Positions 17,711-26,610 of a DNA stretch of 64,000 bases are shown piece by piece. The notes under the pieces were generated by a model. That model did not search any database, was not told the DNA's origin, and saw only the letters and a list, made by a program, of their open reading frames with translations. The position numbers were made by a program, and so were the translations under genes. The stretch spans positions 124,001 through 188,000 of the forward strand of contig CANMLS010000002.1 in assembly GCA_947498785.1 (NCBI GenBank), read 5' to 3'. Numbering within the stretch: the stretch's first letter is position 1; each line of letters starts with the position of its first letter. The stretch is from an uncultured Aquimarina sp. Its GTDB lineage: Bacteria; Bacteroidota; Bacteroidia; Flavobacteriales; Flavobacteriaceae.

Positions 17711-18383
17711 TGCATTAGAAAATGAAAAATTACTTTAAAATATCTTTTTTAACTTTAATTATTATGACAATTGGGGGATGTCAAAACTCGAGCAAACCGA
17801 CTGCTCAAATAATCAAAAAAGATTTTGGACTTTTAGCCAAAGAAAATGATAGTATTAGTATCGAATTGATCCTTGATCAATTCAAGGATTATGACGAATT
17901 AATATATCGCGCTGAAGATATCGTATGTAATGATAGTTTACCAAAAATCACCTTAAAGAATAAGAATAAAACCAAACGAATTTATTTCCGAAATCCCTGC
18001 TGGGAAGAGTTAGGTTGCCTATTGATTAAGCAAAAAAATGTTATTGAAATTCATAACGATACCATTAAGAAATCTTATGAAAGATATTTTACTTTAGATA
18101 GTTTGCCCTCAGTTCTTAAAAGAGATCTTGAAAACAATGGAAAAGACCCTAGTTTATGTGAAAATCCTGAAAAGTTATTAATTTACATATCATACGATAA
18201 GGATGGAACAAAAAAATTAATCAACACTTTGAATCGACTGATCAATGCTTATGAAAAAGTGACGGATCGAACTGATTTGAAAATATGGCTTCACAAAAGA
18301 CTTAAAATTCCACCTCCACCTCCAATGCCTGAGAATCCTGATGAAATGGAAAGTGAATAAATTGAGAAAAAACGCATCACAAC
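17704..18383 (+). mobile_element. Candidate gene cassette 3
   Basis: Left arm GTTGTGATGC (17704-17713) and right arm GCATCACAAC (18374-18383) are perfect 10-bp complements. They bracket one lipoprotein gene. Confidence 0.62.
17722..18360 (+). CDS. Lipoprotein of unknown function
   Basis: A 212-residue protein with a lipoprotein signal ending MTIGGC (Cys about 20). The mature part is mixed alpha/beta with five further cysteines and ends in a proline-rich, acidic tail (PPPPPMPENPDEMESE). I do not recognise a family. It begins 9 bp after the left arm of cassette 3 and ends 14 bp before the right arm, so it is the whole payload of that unit. Confidence 0.65.
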   Translation: MKNYFKISFLTLIIMTIGGCQNSSKPTAQIIKKDFGLLAKENDSISIELILDQFKDYDELIYRAEDIVCNDSLPKITLKNKNKTKRIYFRNPCWEELGCLLIKQKNVIEIHNDTIKKSYERYFTLDSLPSVLKRDLENNGKDPSLCENPEKLLIYISYDKDGTKKLINTLNRLINAYEKVTDRTDLKIWLHKRLKIPPPPPMPENPDEMESE

Positions 18384-18450
18384 ACAATATCCTATGTAAA
18401 GCCCTTTCCCAAGTCTTAGGTTATAAAAATACAATATTTCAACACTAGTC

Positions 18451-18503
18451 CATTATAACTCTGCATCCTATATGTGGTATGATACAAGATCATCCACTAG
18501 CAT
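18451..18503. repeat. 53-bp imperfect direct repeat, copy 1
   Basis: Starts CATTATAACTCTGCATCC and ends CATCCACTAGCAT. Copy 2 is at 19168-19220 (CATTATAACTCTCCATCC... CATCCACCAGCAT), with about seven differences. The pair flanks the integrase remnant and cassette 4. Confidence 0.75.
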
Positions 18504-18632
18504 ATATTAAGACATAGTTTTGCTACTCATTTATCAGAAGAAATAGATTTACGATACACTCAAGTTTTGTTAGGATACAATCCCAGCAAACCAACCGAAA
18601 ACTTATACTCACGTCGCTATAAAAAAACTTAA
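18501..18632 (+). pseudogene. Tyrosine recombinase C-terminal remnant
   Basis: 43 codons read HILRHSFATHLSEEIDLRYT, then QVLLGYNPSKPTENLYSRRY, KKT and stop. This is the C-terminus of a XerC/XerD-like integrase: the HxLR motif is intact, the usual LLGH has become LLGY, and a candidate nucleophile Tyr remains in ENLYSRR. No upstream coding sequence is left and a stop precedes it in frame, so it is dead. Immediately downstream is the conserved block that ends at the GTT of cassette 4. Confidence 0.82.
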
Positions 18633-18634
18633 AA

Positions 18635-18677
18635 TAGTTCCTCACATAGAAATATATGGTAACTATATATTAATGTT
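18635..18677 (+). repeat. Conserved pre-boundary block, copy 2 (attI-like candidate)
   Basis: TAGTTCCTCACATAGAAATA followed by TATGGTAACTATATATTAATGTT. It matches copy 1 at 10933-10984, except that the left half of the palindrome is missing. Confidence 0.65.
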
Positions 18678-19160
18678 GTGCGTAATTTGACGCAACCAAA
18701 TCTGAGTTTATTGATCTATAATAAAACAGAAGATATGACTAAAAAAATATTAATTGGAATCTTCATTTTAATCGGAATAAATTCTTGTAATGACGACGAT
18801 AATGTGACCCAAAACTTTAATGGAAATTATTCTGGGTTTTTTACAGTAGAATATTCTAATGGAACAACTCATTCCAATCCTGTTACAGTAAATTTTTCAG
18901 AACTTAATACTTATCATAGTAGTGGAAATGGAAACAATAATGATTTTTTTCCAGCAGGAGGAAACGGGACTTATGAAATAAAAGATTCTAAAATTACTTT
19001 TTCGGATACTAATATTTGGTTAGCGCACTTTGATTGGAATCTTATTCTGAACGGAGAATATGATTATTTAATTAATGATAACCAATTAATTATTTCTGCT
19101 GATAAAAATAATATTGGGTTTTATAAATATGAATTAGAAAAAGAATAAACTACAAACAAC
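18675..19160 (+). mobile_element. Candidate gene cassette 4
   Basis: Left arm GTTGTGCGTAATTT (18675-18688) pairs with AAACTACAAACAAC (19147-19160) at 11 of 14 positions. It encloses one small lipoprotein gene. Confidence 0.5.
18735..19148 (+). CDS. Small lipoprotein, hypothetical
   Basis: A 137-residue lipoprotein starting at ATG 18735 (MTKKILIGIFILIGINSC, then an Asp-rich linker NDDDN). The frame stays open to a GTG at 18678, but the lipoprotein signal shows that the downstream ATG is the start. The mature domain is a small beta-rich fold (NGNYSGFFTVEYSNGTTHSN..., GNGTYEIKDSKITFSD). It resembles short lipocalin-like lipoproteins, without a clear family. Confidence 0.65.
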   Translation: MTKKILIGIFILIGINSCNDDDNVTQNFNGNYSGFFTVEYSNGTTHSNPVTVNFSELNTYHSSGNGNNNDFFPAGGNGTYEIKDSKITFSDTNIWLAHFDWNLILNGEYDYLINDNQLIISADKNNIGFYKYELEKE

Positions 19161-19167
19161 AATAGCC

Positions 19168-19220
19168 CATTATAACTCTCCATCCTATATGGGGTATGAT
19201 ATCTGATCATCCACCAGCAT
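19168..19220. repeat. 53-bp imperfect direct repeat, copy 2
   Basis: See copy 1 at 18451-18503. This copy directly follows cassette 4 and abuts the tail of the IS110 remnant. Confidence 0.75.
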
Positions 19221-19251
19221 TGCTATGATTTTGATTGGCAAACAAAGCAAC

Positions 19252-19434
19252 TTAGTATGAAATGTGATAGCCCTTAAAATGTTTATCAATATATTTCTGC
19301 AAGACAAAAGGTTTTGGAGAAACAGTCAAGATAGAACCATCAAAGAGATCCGTAGCCGTATGAATTTTCTAACTTCGCTTGTATACGTCAATACCAATAA
19401 ATAACTTTGAGTCAGTAGTATCCTTTGTTTTCAT
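19252..19434 (-). pseudogene. IS110-family transposase, N-terminal remnant
   Basis: Read on the minus strand from ATG at 19434: LFIGIDVYKRS, stop, KIHTATDLFDGSIL, then KYIDKHFKGYHISY. This matches the DEDD-domain start of IS110 transposases (FIGIDVHKxSWKVH...). The in-frame TAG replaces the usual Trp codon, and the frame ends after 61 codons, so only a decayed fragment remains. The usual catalytic first Asp (GID) is visible. Confidence 0.72.
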
Positions 19435-19606
19435 AATAAATTACTTTTGAATTCTTTATTAGATAACTTAGAGTAATGCTTTTATATTGTTGCTATATGA
19501 TCATAGCAGTTATGAGATTACCCAAAAGTTTTTATATGCCTTGCTATGGCGTAAAGATTTTATGATGGAAAGTTATAAAATCAGTGCAAAAAAAGTCGAA
19601 GGCTAG

Positions 19607-19677
19607 GTAACATTTTGCTCTGCTACAACATATGCTTATAACATTGTCCGCCATTTTTGAAACAAAACCAAACAATT
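19607..19677. repeat. Spacer with shared TAACATTTTGCTCTGCTAC motif
   Basis: The segment GTAACATTTTGCTCTGCTAC followed by AACATATGC (19607-19635) recurs with two changes at 22126-22154 upstream of the M1 peptidase gene. Its first half recurs at 29201-29216. It appears to be part of another spacer class. Confidence 0.55.
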
Positions 19678-20274
19678 CTACAAATTAATCATTAAATCAT
19701 TTAAAAAAGCATTGTAATCATTCAATTCTAAAGGAACATCTGCATTTTTTTCCATATCGTGAAAATGATGTGTGGCTAACAATTCCATTCCTGTAAAAGC
19801 ATTCATTCTGTGAAACCCAAACATTACACCTTCATCCACACTTTTTTGATTGAAAAATTCATTTTCTAAAGTAAATGCAGTTTTAGGTGCATTCCAACTT
19901 GTAGTGAGTATATATTTTTTTCCGTGCATTAAACCACCAGTTCCATAGTTGATGTTTGGGTTCATTCTACTTCTTCCATCATTTTTATAAATTCCGTTTT
20001 GATGTCCTTCCGTAAAAACTTCGTCTATATATTTTTTAAACCCAAAAGGAATTTGAAACCACCAAATTGGAGTATGATAAATCACTATATCTGCCCATTT
20101 AAATTTTTCAACTTCTTCCTTTACGTTATAATTTCCACCTACTTGAATACATTTGACTTCAAATCCGTCAAGTGTATCAAAATATGAAATAGTATTATTG
20201 AAAAGAGTTTCATTAAATCTTCCACCAGAATGTGCAAATGAATGACTTCCATTAATTATAAATATATTTTTCAT
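19678..20274 (-). CDS. NAD(P)H-dependent oxidoreductase, MdaB/flavodoxin-fold
   Basis: A 198-residue flavodoxin-like quinone reductase. It has an N-terminal beta strand and FMN/FAD-binding loop (IFIINGSHSFAHSGGRFN), the motif HTPIWWFQIPFGFKKYIDEV typical of MdaB/DT-diaphorase relatives, and TTSWNAP further on. Family members reduce quinones or drugs with NAD(P)H in the cytoplasm. It is divergent from the LysR gene, the usual layout when the regulator controls the oxidoreductase. Confidence 0.85.
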   Translation of the reverse strand: MKNIFIINGSHSFAHSGGRFNETLFNNTISYFDTLDGFEVKCIQVGGNYNVKEEVEKFKWADIVIYHTPIWWFQIPFGFKKYIDEVFTEGHQNGIYKNDGRSRMNPNINYGTGGLMHGKKYILTTSWNAPKTAFTLENEFFNQKSVDEGVMFGFHRMNAFTGMELLATHHFHDMEKNADVPLELNDYNAFLNDLMINL

Positions 20275-20367
20275 TGGTCTATTATTTTATTTGGGGCAAA
20301 ATTAAAGCAATAGTTATCATTATAAAAATAATACAAATTATATATTTGTATAAATATATTAATAGAC

Positions 20368-21270
20368 ATGGTTAATTTAGAATGGTATAGAACATTTAAA
20401 GAAATATATGAAAATGGAACTTTAACTAAAGCTTCTATTGCTTTATATGCTTCTCAACCAGGAGTTAGTGTACACTTAAATGCATTAGAATCTTATGTTG
20501 GCAAAAAACTATTTGAACGAACTTCGAGAAAAATGATTCCAACAGAAGATGGGAAGTTTTTATATGAATATATTATTGAATCTTTAAAAAAACTTGAAAT
20601 AGCTGAACAGCATTTTAAAAAAACAACTCAAGAAAAAAATCCATCATTAAATATTGGTATGTGCTCTGAAATGTTTCAGCTCATTATTGAACCCGAAATT
20701 CCAAAATTAGATTTTGACTTAATTGCTAGATTTGGAACACATACAGATTTAATAAAAGACCTAAACAATGGCATTTTAGATTTAGTTATAACACCTAAGA
20801 AACAGGATGAGAAAAAATCATTAGTTGAATATGTTCCGTTTTCAAAAGAAAGAATCATTTTAGTTGCAGGAAATAAAACGGATACAATTAAAATACAAGA
20901 ACATATTAAATCAAACCATTTGAATAATTTAGAAGACGAACTACTTCAAAATGTTTGGTATAGTTCATCAAACGAAATGGAACATTTTAGACGTTTTTGG
21001 TTTGAGAATTTTAATAAGAAACCTGCTTTTAAGCCAAACTACATTTTACCAAATATTACTTCCATTATCAGATGTTTAAAGAATGAAAACGGATTGGCAC
21101 TAGTTCCAGATTTTTTATGTAAAGAACAAATTTTAAGAAACGAAATAAATTTGGTTTGGAAAGGAAAAGTAAAAACGGAAAATACCTTATATTTTGCATC
21201 AAGAACAGATTTGAAATACAAAAAAAAATTAGATACAATTAGAAATATATTTACATCAAAAATGAAATAA
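20368..21270 (+). CDS. LysR family transcription regulator
   Basis: A 300-residue protein with an N-terminal winged helix-turn-helix (FKEIYENGTLTKASIALYAS, QPGVSVHLNALES, LFERTSRKMIPTEDGK) and a periplasmic-binding-like effector domain (about 90-300). It is transcribed away from the MdaB-like reductase with 93 bp between them, which contains a TATATTTG -7-like box at 20341-20348. It probably senses a quinone or electrophile and switches the reductase on, which is inferred from the arrangement. The 3' side ends with AACTGGTTACAAAAC, similar to the right arm of cassette 1. Confidence 0.88.
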   Translation: MVNLEWYRTFKEIYENGTLTKASIALYASQPGVSVHLNALESYVGKKLFERTSRKMIPTEDGKFLYEYIIESLKKLEIAEQHFKKTTQEKNPSLNIGMCSEMFQLIIEPEIPKLDFDLIARFGTHTDLIKDLNNGILDLVITPKKQDEKKSLVEYVPFSKERIILVAGNKTDTIKIQEHIKSNHLNNLEDELLQNVWYSSSNEMEHFRRFWFENFNKKPAFKPNYILPNITSIIRCLKNENGLALVPDFLCKEQILRNEINLVWKGKVKTENTLYFASRTDLKYKKKLDTIRNIFTSKMK

Positions 21271-21302
21271 ACTGGTTACAAAACTGTGTTAAAAAAACAT
21301 AG

Positions 21303-21470
21303 TTAATCAGTGCTAAACTGAAAGATTATTGTTTATTTGTCAAAACAGCCAAATTTCTTAATTTGGCTTTTTAGAACACAAAAATTAAAAACAAAATATA
21401 AAAATTAGGCATTGTGTTGATTCGAATATTTAGTGTCTGTGCTACGGTTCATACACAAATCTGTTGGCAA
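21303..21470 (+). repeat. Cassette spacer element, copy B
   Basis: AGTGCTAAACTGAAAG, core hairpin GCCAAATTTCTTAATTTGGC (21348-21367), AAAAACAAAATATAAAAATT and the right end TACACAAATCTGTTGGCAAA. It is the clearest copy; the hairpin stem GCCAAATT/AATTTGGC is perfect. Confidence 0.75.
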
Positions 21471-22005
21471 ACATTTTAAAAAAAAGATGATTGAGATTAA
21501 AAGAGCTGATAAAAGAACAGAATTTAAAGTCATAGAAAAATTGGCGAATGAAATTTTACACCAAGTTTATGATCCAATAATTACAGCTGAACATACCGAT
21601 TGTTTTTTAACAGAATTTCAATCGGAAAATGTAATTGAAGACCAAATTAAAAATGAAAATTTTAGTTATTTCCTATTAAACTATAATACCAAAAATGTTG
21701 GTTATTTAGGAGTTCAAAAACTGAATAAAAAACTGATTTTAAGTAAGCTTTATATTCTGGAATCGTTTCGAGGACTGAAAATCGGAAAAGCAGCGTTGGA
21801 ATATGTTAACGAGTTTGCAGCGAATAACGGAATTGAAAAAATTGAGTTAATTGTTAACCAACAAAACCAAAATACTATTGATATTTATCTTAAAAAGGGA
21901 TTTAAAATAATAGAATCGGTTGTAAACTCTTTGCCTAATGGATATTCTGTTGAGGATTATAAAATGGAAAAAATATTAAAAACTGAATAAAAAGGATTAG
22001 CCAAC
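21463..22005 (+). mobile_element. Candidate gene cassette 5
   Basis: Left arm GTTGGCAAA (21463-21471) and right arm TTAGCCAAC (21997-22005) pair at 8 of 9 positions and enclose one gene. Confidence 0.52.
21487..21990 (+). CDS. GNAT family N-acetyltransferase
   Basis: A 167-residue acetyltransferase starting at ATG 21487 (MIEIKRADKRTEF); the frame stays open upstream into the spacer, but that part is not protein. The acetyl-CoA site is visible as SFRGLKIGKAALEYV (the R/Q-x-x-G-x-G/A pattern), followed by NGIEKIELIVNQQNQNTIDI and YLKKGF. The substrate is unknown. It is a typical single-gene payload. Confidence 0.82.
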   Translation: MIEIKRADKRTEFKVIEKLANEILHQVYDPIITAEHTDCFLTEFQSENVIEDQIKNENFSYFLLNYNTKNVGYLGVQKLNKKLILSKLYILESFRGLKIGKAALEYVNEFAANNGIEKIELIVNQQNQNTIDIYLKKGFKIIESVVNSLPNGYSVEDYKMEKILKTE

Positions 22006-22180
22006 CACATGTGATCATAGTGGCTAAGTGATGAATTGAATGGTTATTGTATTTTTTTGGTAAGACGCAGTGCTTGCAAAAAAATAAAAGTTTGTCATCG
22101 ATGCGCAGATAATGTTGCTAGTTAGATAACAATTTGCTTTGCTACAACATATGCATGAAGCTTTACAAACAGAAAAAACA

Positions 22181-23386
22181 ATGAGAGTAGTATTTTTCAC
22201 ATTTTTAATATCAATTTTAAGCCAAAATATCTTTGGTCAGCAAATAGATAAATATATTGCTAACGTTGATTTTAACAACATTAAAAACACCTACAAAGCA
22301 GACTTTCAAATCAATTTTAGCGACTTAAAGCCAAATGATACAATTAAACTTTTTCTTCACGAAAGTGCTGTTATAGCTTCAATTAAGTCAAAAGATGAAA
22401 ATATTGATTACCAATTGAAAGAAGAGAAGCTATTGGGCGAAGACAATGCTATTTTAATACCAACCAACTTTATTTCAGAGAATACGATTGCCATCTCTTA
22501 CTCAAATAATCTGAAAGCCATAAAAAACCCAAATTTTAAATTTAATCCCGATTGGATAGAATTAAATATTTATACTTCTTGGTTTCCATTAAATATTAAT
22601 TACGGATTATTTGATTACGAGATTTCAGTATTTACAGATGACACTTTGGTAGGTACAAATGTTTCTGACAATAGCATATTAAAAAGTGTTTATACAACCT
22701 ATGATATACCATTTATAATTTCAAATAAAATTTTAAAAACGCCCGTCGAAAATGGAAAGATAAACTTATTTCATTATGGTGTTAATGATAGTATTATAGA
22801 GAAAGTAAAAAAGAAATCTGCAAAATTTTTTACAGATTATACAACTATGTTTGGCCTAACAAATGCAGATAATTTATCCATTGCAATAAATTCATTTAAC
22901 CGAACAATAAATTATGCAAGGCCACAATTTATATCTTCAAGCATTGATAAAAGTTATACCAGAGTAAATGAAAAAATATTAGCACATGAAATAGGTCATT
23001 TATGGTGGAACAAAGCGGATGTAGGTAGTTGGGAAGATTGGCTCAACGAAGGGTTTGCTGAATATAGCTCACTGTTACTTTATCGAAATGATTATGGCAA
23101 AAATGAATATCTCAAAAAAATAACAGCAATAGAAAAAAGAATTAAAAACAAGCCAGCTATCTGGAAAATAGAGTTCTTCAATCAAGACAGAAATACAGTA
23201 ATAACTTACAAAAGTGCTTATTTGCTTTTCTTGCTCGAAAATAAGATTGGACAAAAACAAATGTTAGATTTATTGAAAGAAACTCATCAATCAAAAATTA
23301 TAACAACTGATGATTTTCTGGAATTGCTATCAAATAAATGTAGCACCGAAATTAGCAAGTGGTTCGAGACAGGATTGCGGAAATGA
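22181..23386 (+). CDS. Secreted M1-like zinc aminopeptidase, short form
   Basis: A 401-residue protein starting at ATG 22181, which gives a clean signal peptide (MRVVFFTFLISILSQNIFGQ). The zinc site is HEIGHLWW (H269, E270, H273) with the third ligand Glu in NEGFAEY 16 residues after the motif; M1 enzymes usually have 18. The usual GAMEN exopeptidase motif is not seen, and the protein is far shorter than standard M1 enzymes (about 600-900 residues), so exopeptidase activity is uncertain. It lies between two spacers, although clear paired arms are not seen. Confidence 0.78.
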   Translation: MRVVFFTFLISILSQNIFGQQIDKYIANVDFNNIKNTYKADFQINFSDLKPNDTIKLFLHESAVIASIKSKDENIDYQLKEEKLLGEDNAILIPTNFISENTIAISYSNNLKAIKNPNFKFNPDWIELNIYTSWFPLNINYGLFDYEISVFTDDTLVGTNVSDNSILKSVYTTYDIPFIISNKILKTPVENGKINLFHYGVNDSIIEKVKKKSAKFFTDYTTMFGLTNADNLSIAINSFNRTINYARPQFISSSIDKSYTRVNEKILAHEIGHLWWNKADVGSWEDWLNEGFAEYSSLLLYRNDYGKNEYLKKITAIEKRIKNKPAIWKIEFFNQDRNTVITYKSAYLLFLLENKIGQKQMLDLLKETHQSKIITTDDFLELLSNKCSTEISKWFETGLRK

Positions 23387-23439
23387 CTATTGCCAACAGC
23401 ATATCCAAAAAAACAATAGGGTAATTGGAGCAAATAAGT

Positions 23440-23553
23440 TTGGCTTTTAGTAAAATAGAGATAAAAAGAAAATTTAAAAATTCAGCTCGCGTATAATCCG
23501 AAAAGCTCATGTCTATTTACTTGTTAAGTTTCATGCACAAGACCGTTAACTAC
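23440..23553 (+). repeat. Cassette spacer element, copy C (degenerate)
   Basis: Retains AAGTTTGGCTTTTAG, AAAATTTAAAAATTCAGCTC, ATCCGAAAAGCTCATGTC and CATGCACAAGACCGTTAAC, aligning with copies A and B, but the left half of the hairpin is eroded. Confidence 0.55.
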
Positions 23554-23565
23554 AAATAGAGTAAA

Positions 23566-23989
23566 ATGAAAAAACACTGAAATACAAATAATTGATTCTG
23601 TAGCTATTGATAAAGCTTTGGCTGTATTCTTAAAACGAGAAAACAAACAAGTTAAACTTATAAGAGGAAGTGTTGATAATATTCTGAATACAGAAAATAG
23701 CAAAACATATTTGACAAAGAAAATATTGACCCTGGTGGAGTAGCTATTACTGCTAAAAGAGATAATTCAGATTTTGTATCAAGGTTTTTATTCCTCAAGT
23801 AACAATTTTTGAAGAGCCAGTTACAGGTTCATTACAGGCTACATTAAGTCTTTACTGGAGTGAAGTTTTGAACAAAAAGAAATGATTACAATTCAATTAT
23901 CCTCTCGTCATGGAAAATTATATTGTACAGATTTGTATGATAGAGTTTTAATAGCAAGAAAATCAAAAGCCTATTCTAAAAAGGAATAA
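23566..23989 (+). pseudogene. PhzF-family isomerase, decayed C-terminal half
   Basis: Pieces in different frames match the C-terminal half of PhzF-like proteins: DPGGVAITAKRDNSDFVSRF, EEPVTGSLQATLSLYWSEVL, and HGKLYCTD with RVLIA. At least two frameshifts separate them and the N-terminal half is missing. The region starts 22 bp after the GTT of a spacer (23544). Confidence 0.65.
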
Positions 23990-24470
23990 TAAAAATAGAA
24001 TACACTGTCTACAACAATAGTAATCGTTGTACAAGTGCAATTATGCAAACTTTTAGCCATTTTGAAAATAAAATAGTATTGCATACAAAATAACTATCGG
24101 AACTTCGAAATTGAAAGTTGGAACATCTAAAAACAACAACTTAGAGAATTGATAAAATAAATTGAAGTCAATAAAAAAACGAAAAATATTCTTTCCAGTT
24201 GAACTTGTTCAACTTTTTTGTCATTTTCATTCAAGTAATTTATGACATATAAAATTGTACATAGAAATGACAAAAAAAGTAAATAAAATAGAGTAAACCC
24301 CAACGTTTAAAATTAATTTCTGAGAAAAGGCTTCTTGCTAGAATTAATTCTTAATATCTCTCTTTACAGTTCTTCAAATATGCGATTTTTAGAGGCTAGA
24401 TTTAAGTTATTGGTCGAATCGCTCTTAAACAACAGTTAAAAAATATTCTAATTCAAAATAATGCTAAACT
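23990..24470 (+). other. Spacer without a recognised gene
   Basis: It starts with CTACAACAATAGTAATCGTT and GTACAAGT; the AATAGTAATCGTTGT part recurs at 26253-26267. A GTTGAACTTGTTCAAC inverted repeat lies at 24199-24214. No open frame of note. Confidence 0.45.
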
Positions 24471-25592
24471 ATGAAGCTTAAATCCGTTAATTATATTTCT
24501 TCTCTTACTCCATTAAGAGGGGTGGCTGCTTTATTAGTTGTGCTATTTCATTATGATATTTGGTTAATGTTACGTGGGTTTCCTCGATTGATTAATACAA
24601 AATATTCATCTATTATTACAAATGGATATTTATCGGTAGACTTTTTTTTTATACTAAGCGGGTTTGTCATTTGTCATGTGTACGGTAAGAAATTAAAAAA
24701 TCGAACTAGAACGGTTGTAAGAAAATATTTATGGGCAAGATTCACGAGACTTTACCCTTTGCATGTTTTTATAATGCTACTTTTTGCATTGCAAACGATT
24801 GTGTTATTTTGGTTGTTTCCTGAGTATGCAACTGAGAAATGGAAATGGAGTAGAACCTTACCTGACTTTTTTATTCATTTATTTTTTTTACAAACTAGCG
24901 GAATTATTAACCGTCCTGTTTGGAACGTTGGATCTTGGTCCATTGCAGCAGAATGGTGGACATACATTTTTGCAATTGGACTCATTCCGTTATTAAACAA
25001 GGGTAAAAAACAAATCAGTATCATTTCCACAATACTCGCCTTATTAGGATTCGTTTTTATTGCAAGTCAAAATCCAAAATTTAAGCTTGACGAATTTTAT
25101 GGACTAGGTACACTTCGTTGTGTTTTTGGTTTTACAATTGGTATTGGTGTGTATCAAGCATACTTAATTCTAGTTAATAAAAAAACAATATGGAGCAAAG
25201 ATTGGGTATTCTACATAATGCTTTTATGCTCTTTATCTGTTATGCATTTTAACATATACGACGTAGTAGTAATACCGTTTTTTGGAGCTTTTATTCTTTG
25301 TGCTTCGTTCAACAAAGGGCTGCCGTATAAATTACTGAATTCGAGACCGTTACTTTTTCTTGGTAATATTTCTTACTCAATATATTTAATCCATCTATTT
25401 TGGATATACCTTTGGTTAATGTGGTTAGATTTATACTTTATACCTAGAAATCATGATGTTATACCTAGTTTATCAGACAAAATTCTTTGGTTATCTATAC
25501 TGTTGACATTAATAATCGGCTCGTCATATTTGACCTATAAATATGTTGAGATTTCAGCTCAAAAAAAACTTAGACAATGGCAAAAATCATGA
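24471..25592 (+). CDS. Acyltransferase 3 (OafA/YrhL-like) membrane protein
   Basis: A 373-residue integral membrane acyltransferase with about ten helices. The N-terminal LTPLRGVAALLVVLFHYD carries the catalytic-type His and LRGxAAL motif. FFFILSGFVICHVYGKK and FLGNISYSIYLIHLFWIY near the end are family hallmarks. Such enzymes O-acylate surface polysaccharides or antibiotics; the substrate cannot be told. It is a stand-alone gene in the cassette region. Confidence 0.87.
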   Translation: MKLKSVNYISSLTPLRGVAALLVVLFHYDIWLMLRGFPRLINTKYSSIITNGYLSVDFFFILSGFVICHVYGKKLKNRTRTVVRKYLWARFTRLYPLHVFIMLLFALQTIVLFWLFPEYATEKWKWSRTLPDFFIHLFFLQTSGIINRPVWNVGSWSIAAEWWTYIFAIGLIPLLNKGKKQISIISTILALLGFVFIASQNPKFKLDEFYGLGTLRCVFGFTIGIGVYQAYLILVNKKTIWSKDWVFYIMLLCSLSVMHFNIYDVVVIPFFGAFILCASFNKGLPYKLLNSRPLLFLGNISYSIYLIHLFWIYLWLMWLDLYFIPRNHDVIPSLSDKILWLSILLTLIIGSSYLTYKYVEISAQKKLRQWQKS

Positions 25593-25643
25593 TGAAGAAT
25601 ATAGAAAATGTTGAGTAGTATTGGCTATAATTAATACAAGTTT

Positions 25644-25750
25644 TGGTGTATAATCCAAAGTTTATTGTATTTTATAAAGTCGGTCAAATCTTTTTGATTT
25701 AGCTTTAAAAATGAATAATGATAAAAGCAAAATATTTATATTTGGCTTAG
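25644..25750 (+). repeat. Cassette spacer element, copy D
   Basis: GGTGTATAATCCAAAG, TTTATTGTATTTTATAAAG, core GTCAAATCTTTTTGATTTAGC (25683-25703, one base past a hairpin), then ATAAAAGCAAAATATTTATA. It matches copy F in its left half. Confidence 0.6.
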
Positions 25751-25825
25751 TAACAATCCTAAACGTATAGCTTATCACAGGCTATACGTTTCTTTATATT
25801 CAAGGTTAGAACAAAAAGTGAAAAA

Positions 25826-26173
25826 ATGAATGTTGAAAAGTTTGCCCAAGAATGGATTCAATCTTGGAATTCACATAATTTAGAAGAAATATTGAACCAT
25901 TATTCCGAAGATATAGAAATAACTACTCCAATGATAAAATTAGCTGGAGATATTGATAATGGAACCCTAAAAGGAAAAGAGGTTGTGGCTGATTATTGGA
26001 AAAAAGCTCTAATTAAAATTCGGGACTTAAAATTTAAATTAATTGATATAACAGAAAGTGTAAACTCAATAGCTCTTTACTATGAATCTGTTATGAACAA
26101 AAAAGCAATTGAAGTAATGTTTTTTAACGAGAAAGGGAAAATAAATAAAATGATTGCCCACTATACAAACTAA
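25826..26173 (+). CDS. SnoaL-like / nuclear transport factor 2 family protein
   Basis: A 115-residue protein with the NTF2-like pattern: N-terminal FAQEWIQSWNSHNLEEILNH, then YSEDIEITTP, GTLKGKEVVADYWKKAL and a C-terminal beta sheet ending MIAHYTN. Family members are small cone-shaped enzymes or binding proteins (isomerases, hydrolases). The function is not predictable. The start is an ATG directly after the spacer. Confidence 0.75.
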   Translation: MNVEKFAQEWIQSWNSHNLEEILNHYSEDIEITTPMIKLAGDIDNGTLKGKEVVADYWKKALIKIRDLKFKLIDITESVNSIALYYESVMNKKAIEVMFFNEKGKINKMIAHYTN

Positions 26174-26610
26174 ATAAAAATATGATTCATATAACCTAAC
26201 TAAAATATAATAGACGGAAAAGAAGATATTTTTAACCAATTTAAAATAAACTAATAGTAATCGTTGTGTACAAGTCCTTAAAAAAGGTAAGATCTGTTAA
26301 AAATCTTGAGTCTAAACCCTAGTTTTCTAAAATGATATATTATAACTACTTCAATATAAATATTAATAACCTAATAATCAATATAATATAGATACACAAT
26401 GGGTTAAATAATTGTATTTTTATGAAATACTTGTACAACAGTTACATTTTATATGACCATATCTGATTATGGATAGAACGATTTAATCAACAACGCTAAC
26501 CCTCATCTTATACTTATCATAATAAATTGGGTAACTATTTCTTTTAATTGGTTAAAGTTAGTGTTGGTTAGAGTGGTGGTGGAAAATGTTTATTTTATTG
26601 ATAAATACTT
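26174..26610. other. Intergenic stretch, no gene seen
   Basis: It carries AATAGTAATCGTTGTGTACA and AGTCC at 26253-26277, a variant of the motif at 24016-24035. The rest is AT-rich without a supported frame or a clear terminator. Confidence 0.4.
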
